This document shows, piece after piece, positions 31,448 to 33,701 of a DNA stretch of 33,701 nucleotides (positions are counted from its first letter, which is position 1; every line of letters starts with the position of its first letter). Under the pieces are notes generated by a model. The model searched no databases, was not told the DNA's origin, and saw only the letters and a program-made list of their open reading frames with translations. Source of the DNA: Streptomyces himastatinicus ATCC 53653 (GTDB lineage Bacteria > Actinomycetota > Actinomycetes > Streptomycetales > Streptomycetaceae); contig NZ_GG657754.1 of assembly GCF_000158915.1 (NCBI RefSeq), forward strand, positions 5,780,396 to 5,814,096, given 5' to 3'. A program made the translations under genes and the position numbers.

Positions 31448-32743
31448 ATGGGGTGGGAAGAAGCAGTGCAGCGGCGACGGTTCTTGAGTCTGACGACGGC
31501 TGGGGCCGCGACGGCGGTGGCGATGCCCACGCTGTCCGCGTGCGGAAGCGACAGCGGATCGGACGGGAACGTCCTGAAGGTGGTCGCGGCGGACTACGGC
31601 GACAGCGCCGAGAACACCTCTCAGAAGTACTGGGACAAGCTGGCCCGGGCCTTCGAGGCCAAACACAGCGGCATCACGGTCGACGTCAAGGTCTACAGCT
31701 GGACCGAAGTCGACAAGAAGGTCGCCGACATGGTCAAGGGCGGCGACAGCCCGGACATCGCGCAGATCGGCGCGTACGCCGACTACGCCGCCGCGGGCAA
31801 GCTCTACCGCGCCGACCAGATGCTGTCCATCCCCACCCAGGCCGCGTTCATCTCCTCGATCGCCCAGGCGGGTGAGGTCAGCCGGGTGCTGTACGGGCTG
31901 CCCTTCGTCTCCAGCGCCCGGCTGCTCTTCTACAACAAGAAGCTGTTCGACGAGGCGGGCATATCCTCCGCCCCCGAGAGCTGGGCGGATCTGAAGGACG
32001 CCGCGCAAGCGCTCAAGTCGGCCGGGGTGAAGATCCCCTACGGGCTTCCGCTCGGCCCCGAGGAGTCGCAGGCCGAGGCCCTGATCTGGATGCTCAGCGG
32101 CGGGGGCGGCTACACCGACTCCAACGGCAGCTACACCATCGACTCCACCGCCAACATCGAGACCTTCGAGTGGCTGCGGGACGAGCTGGTCGGCGCGGAC
32201 CTCACCGGCCCGCGCTCCCCGGCCCGCACCAACCGCCAGGACGTCTTCAACGCCTTCACCCGCGGCGAGGTCGGCATGCTCAACGGCCACCCCACCCTGA
32301 TGCAGCAGGCGTCCGGCCACGACATCGACTACGCCACCGCCCCGCTGCCCGGCCGCACGGGCAAGTCCACCTCCACCATGGGCGTCGCCGACTGGCTCAT
32401 GGCCTTCAAGGCGAACGGCAGACGGAAGCAGATCGGGGAGTTCCTCGACTTCGTCTACCAGGAGAAGAACGTGCTGGACTTCGCCGACCAATACGACCTG
32501 CTGCCGGTCACCACGGCCGTCTCCGCGACGATGCGCCACGAGCAGGAGCACAAGAAGCTGTGGCGCTTCCTCGACCAGATGGACCGGGCCCAGTTCTACC
32601 CGGCCGACAAGACCTCCTGGGCGGGCATCAGCCAGATGGTCAAGGAGAAGATCGGCTCGACCGTGACCAAGGGCGGCGACCCCGCGAGCGTCCTCGGTGA
32701 GATCCAGCGGGCCGCGGACGCCATGGAGACGGCCAACTCGTGA
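31448..32743 (+). CDS. Sugar ABC transporter substrate-binding lipoprotein (Tat-type)
   Basis: About 431 residues. The n-region QRRRFLSLTTAG fits a twin-arginine signal, and the lipobox LSAC sits just before GSDSGSDG, so it is a lipidated surface protein. The body is a family-1-type solute-binding protein (AADYGDSAENTSQKYW, LFYNKKLFDEAGISSAPESWADLKD, TRGEVGMLNGHPTLM). Start choice: ATG 31448 is 12 nt after GGAGG; the ATG at 31436 abuts it and a GTG at 31466 is also possible. No permease genes follow; it would have to share permeases and MsiK. Divergence from nagKA with DasR-like sites between suggests an amino-sugar ligand, by inference. Confidence 0.9.
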   Translation: MGWEEAVQRRRFLSLTTAGAATAVAMPTLSACGSDSGSDGNVLKVVAADYGDSAENTSQKYWDKLARAFEAKHSGITVDVKVYSWTEVDKKVADMVKGGDSPDIAQIGAYADYAAAGKLYRADQMLSIPTQAAFISSIAQAGEVSRVLYGLPFVSSARLLFYNKKLFDEAGISSAPESWADLKDAAQALKSAGVKIPYGLPLGPEESQAEALIWMLSGGGGYTDSNGSYTIDSTANIETFEWLRDELVGADLTGPRSPARTNRQDVFNAFTRGEVGMLNGHPTLMQQASGHDIDYATAPLPGRTGKSTSTMGVADWLMAFKANGRRKQIGEFLDFVYQEKNVLDFADQYDLLPVTTAVSATMRHEQEHKKLWRFLDQMDRAQFYPADKTSWAGISQMVKEKIGSTVTKGGDPASVLGEIQRAADAMETANS

Positions 32744-32973
32744 CCACCGACGGACTCTCCGAACAGGACCTGGCCGTGCTCGCCGTCGAGCGCGACGGCT
32801 GGCCGGGCCCCGGCGCCAAGGAGCGGGCCATACGGGAGCGGCTCGGCATCACCCCGACCCGCTACTACCAGCTGCTCAACGCCCTGCTGGACGACCCCCG
32901 CGCGCTGGAGCACGACCCGGTGACGATCAACCGGCTGCGGCGTCTGCGCGACGAGCGGCGCGAACGCCGCTGA
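32740..32973 (+). CDS. DUF3263-family small helix-turn-helix-like protein
   Basis: 77 residues starting at a GTG that overlaps the lipoprotein stop by 4 nt (GTGA), so the two are coupled. The text LAVLAVERDGWPGPGAKERAIRERLGITPTRYYQLLNALLDDP is the DUF3263 signature; the middle resembles a helix-turn-helix, suggesting a small DNA-binding protein. Why it is coupled to a sugar-binding protein is unclear. Confidence 0.9.
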   Translation: MTTDGLSEQDLAVLAVERDGWPGPGAKERAIRERLGITPTRYYQLLNALLDDPRALEHDPVTINRLRRLRDERRERR

Positions 32974-33031
32974 GGTTTTTGGCTTCGTCCCGGTACGGGT
33001 GCCGGTGGGCGGGGCCGGGTAGGGTCGCCGC

Positions 33032-33701
33032 ATGGGCAGCCACCCCCTTCCCGTACCCGTCACCGCCGCCGGCCGCGAGGGCCTCACCGCCCTCCTGGAA
33101 CGGCCCGACCGGGCCGTCCTCGGGGTCGACTTCGACGGCACCCTCGCCGACATCGTCCCCGACCCCGACCAGGCCCGCGCCCACCCCGGCGCCGTCCCGG
33201 CCCTCGCCGCGCTGGGCCCCCGGCTGCACTCCTTCGCGGTGATCACCGGCCGCCCGGCCGAAGTCGCCGTGCGCTACGGCGGCTTCGCGGACACCGCCGC
33301 CCCGGCCAACCTCGTCGTCCTCGGCCTCTACGGCGCCGAGCGCTGGGACGCGTCCAGCCAGTCCATCCAGGCACCCGAACCCCACCCGGGCATCGCCGCC
33401 GTCCGCTCCGAACTGCCGGGCGTCCTGGAGGCGAACGGCGCCTGGCACGGCACCTGGACCGAGGACAAGGGCCGCGCCGTCGCCGTCCACACCCGCCGCA
33501 CCGAGAATCCCCAGGCCGCCTTCGACCAGCTCCGCGCCCCCCTTGAGGCGCTGGCCGAGCGCCACGGCCTGATCGTCGAACCGGGCCGCCTGGTCCTGGA
33601 ACTGCGCCCGCCGGGCATGGACAAGGGCATCGCCCTCCTGGAGTACGTCCGCGAGACCTCCGCGGGCGCGGTGCTCTACGCGGGCGACGACCTCGGCGAC
33701 C
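33032..33701 (+). CDS. otsB: Trehalose-6-phosphate phosphatase, partial (runs off the window)
   Basis: 223 codons are visible with no stop before the window end. HAD motif I VDFDGTLAD near 33-41 supplies the nucleophile Asp; motif II is ITGR; PPGMDKGIALL gives the motif-III Lys; GDDLGD at the edge is motif IV. It dephosphorylates trehalose-6-phosphate to trehalose, a spore and stress protectant. The ATG at 33032 has GGGTAGGG upstream. The remaining C-terminal part of about 60 residues is outside the window. Confidence 0.92.
   Translation, partial: MGSHPLPVPVTAAGREGLTALLERPDRAVLGVDFDGTLADIVPDPDQARAHPGAVPALAALGPRLHSFAVITGRPAEVAVRYGGFADTAAPANLVVLGLYGAERWDASSQSIQAPEPHPGIAAVRSELPGVLEANGAWHGTWTEDKGRAVAVHTRRTENPQAAFDQLRAPLEALAERHGLIVEPGRLVLELRPPGMDKGIALLEYVRETSAGAVLYAGDDLGD

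Overview
The window is very GC-rich, with third-position GC bias, GTG/TTG starts, rare TTA codons and mycothiol- and DasR-type chemistry. All of this points to a Streptomyces (or close relative) chromosome. From memory, not from a search, the gene order around msiK and from terD to otsB matches the S. coelicolor SCO4240 and SCO4277-SCO4289 neighbourhoods. Conserved core gene order therefore flanks a variable middle.

Left core (1-2.9 kb): an NDP-sugar pyrophosphorylase-like gene, a small secreted or anchored protein, the multi-sugar ABC ATPase MsiK, and tRNA-Thr(UGU).

Accessory region (about 2.9-10.3 kb): the 3' part of the tRNA-Thr gene, starting at the anticodon, is repeated 775 bp downstream (47 bp, 46 identical). 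The repeats bracket a mini-island with one TTA-containing secreted-protein gene. Beyond it lies a decaying island: a three-gene overlapping mini-operon (unknown protein, zinc-ribbon protein, small membrane protein), a frameshifted XRE-TPR regulator leading into a GNAT acetyltransferase, a GntR C-terminal scrap, a membrane protein, and a second TPR regulator split by nested mobile DNA. The nested DNA is an IS481-family element with clear inverted repeats and a 6-bp target duplication, sitting at the edge of a MITE-like element. A SLOG-fold protein and a DUF1330 protein follow.

Middle (10.7-22.3 kb): mostly intact metabolic and regulatory genes: alpha/beta hydrolase with a divergent MmyB-type regulator; an imine-reductase-like oxidoreductase with a truncated divergent HxlR regulator but an intact palindromic operator; acyltransferase-3; DUF6247; DUF4142; a quinone oxidoreductase behind a MerR-type operator; a coupled mycothiol-dependent formaldehyde dehydrogenase/metallo-beta-lactamase pair; and a secreted M4 metallopeptidase.

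Right core (22.6-33.7 kb): terD, arfB-like release factor, flavin reductase, cdgB-like diguanylate cyclase, CBM-like membrane protein, PfkB kinase, nagA and nagK (GlcNAc catabolism), a Tat-type sugar-binding lipoprotein, DUF3263 and otsB (cut by the window end). Near-identical DasR-like palindromes lie upstream of msiK and nagKA, tying the two ends of the window into one amino-sugar theme. Both cdgB and nagK contain dense clusters of apparent single-base insertions, which may be assembly errors rather than true decay.

I see no clearly new multi-gene system. The most unusual structures are the 775-bp tRNA-bounded mini-island, the nested mobile elements inside a regulator gene, and the insertion clusters.
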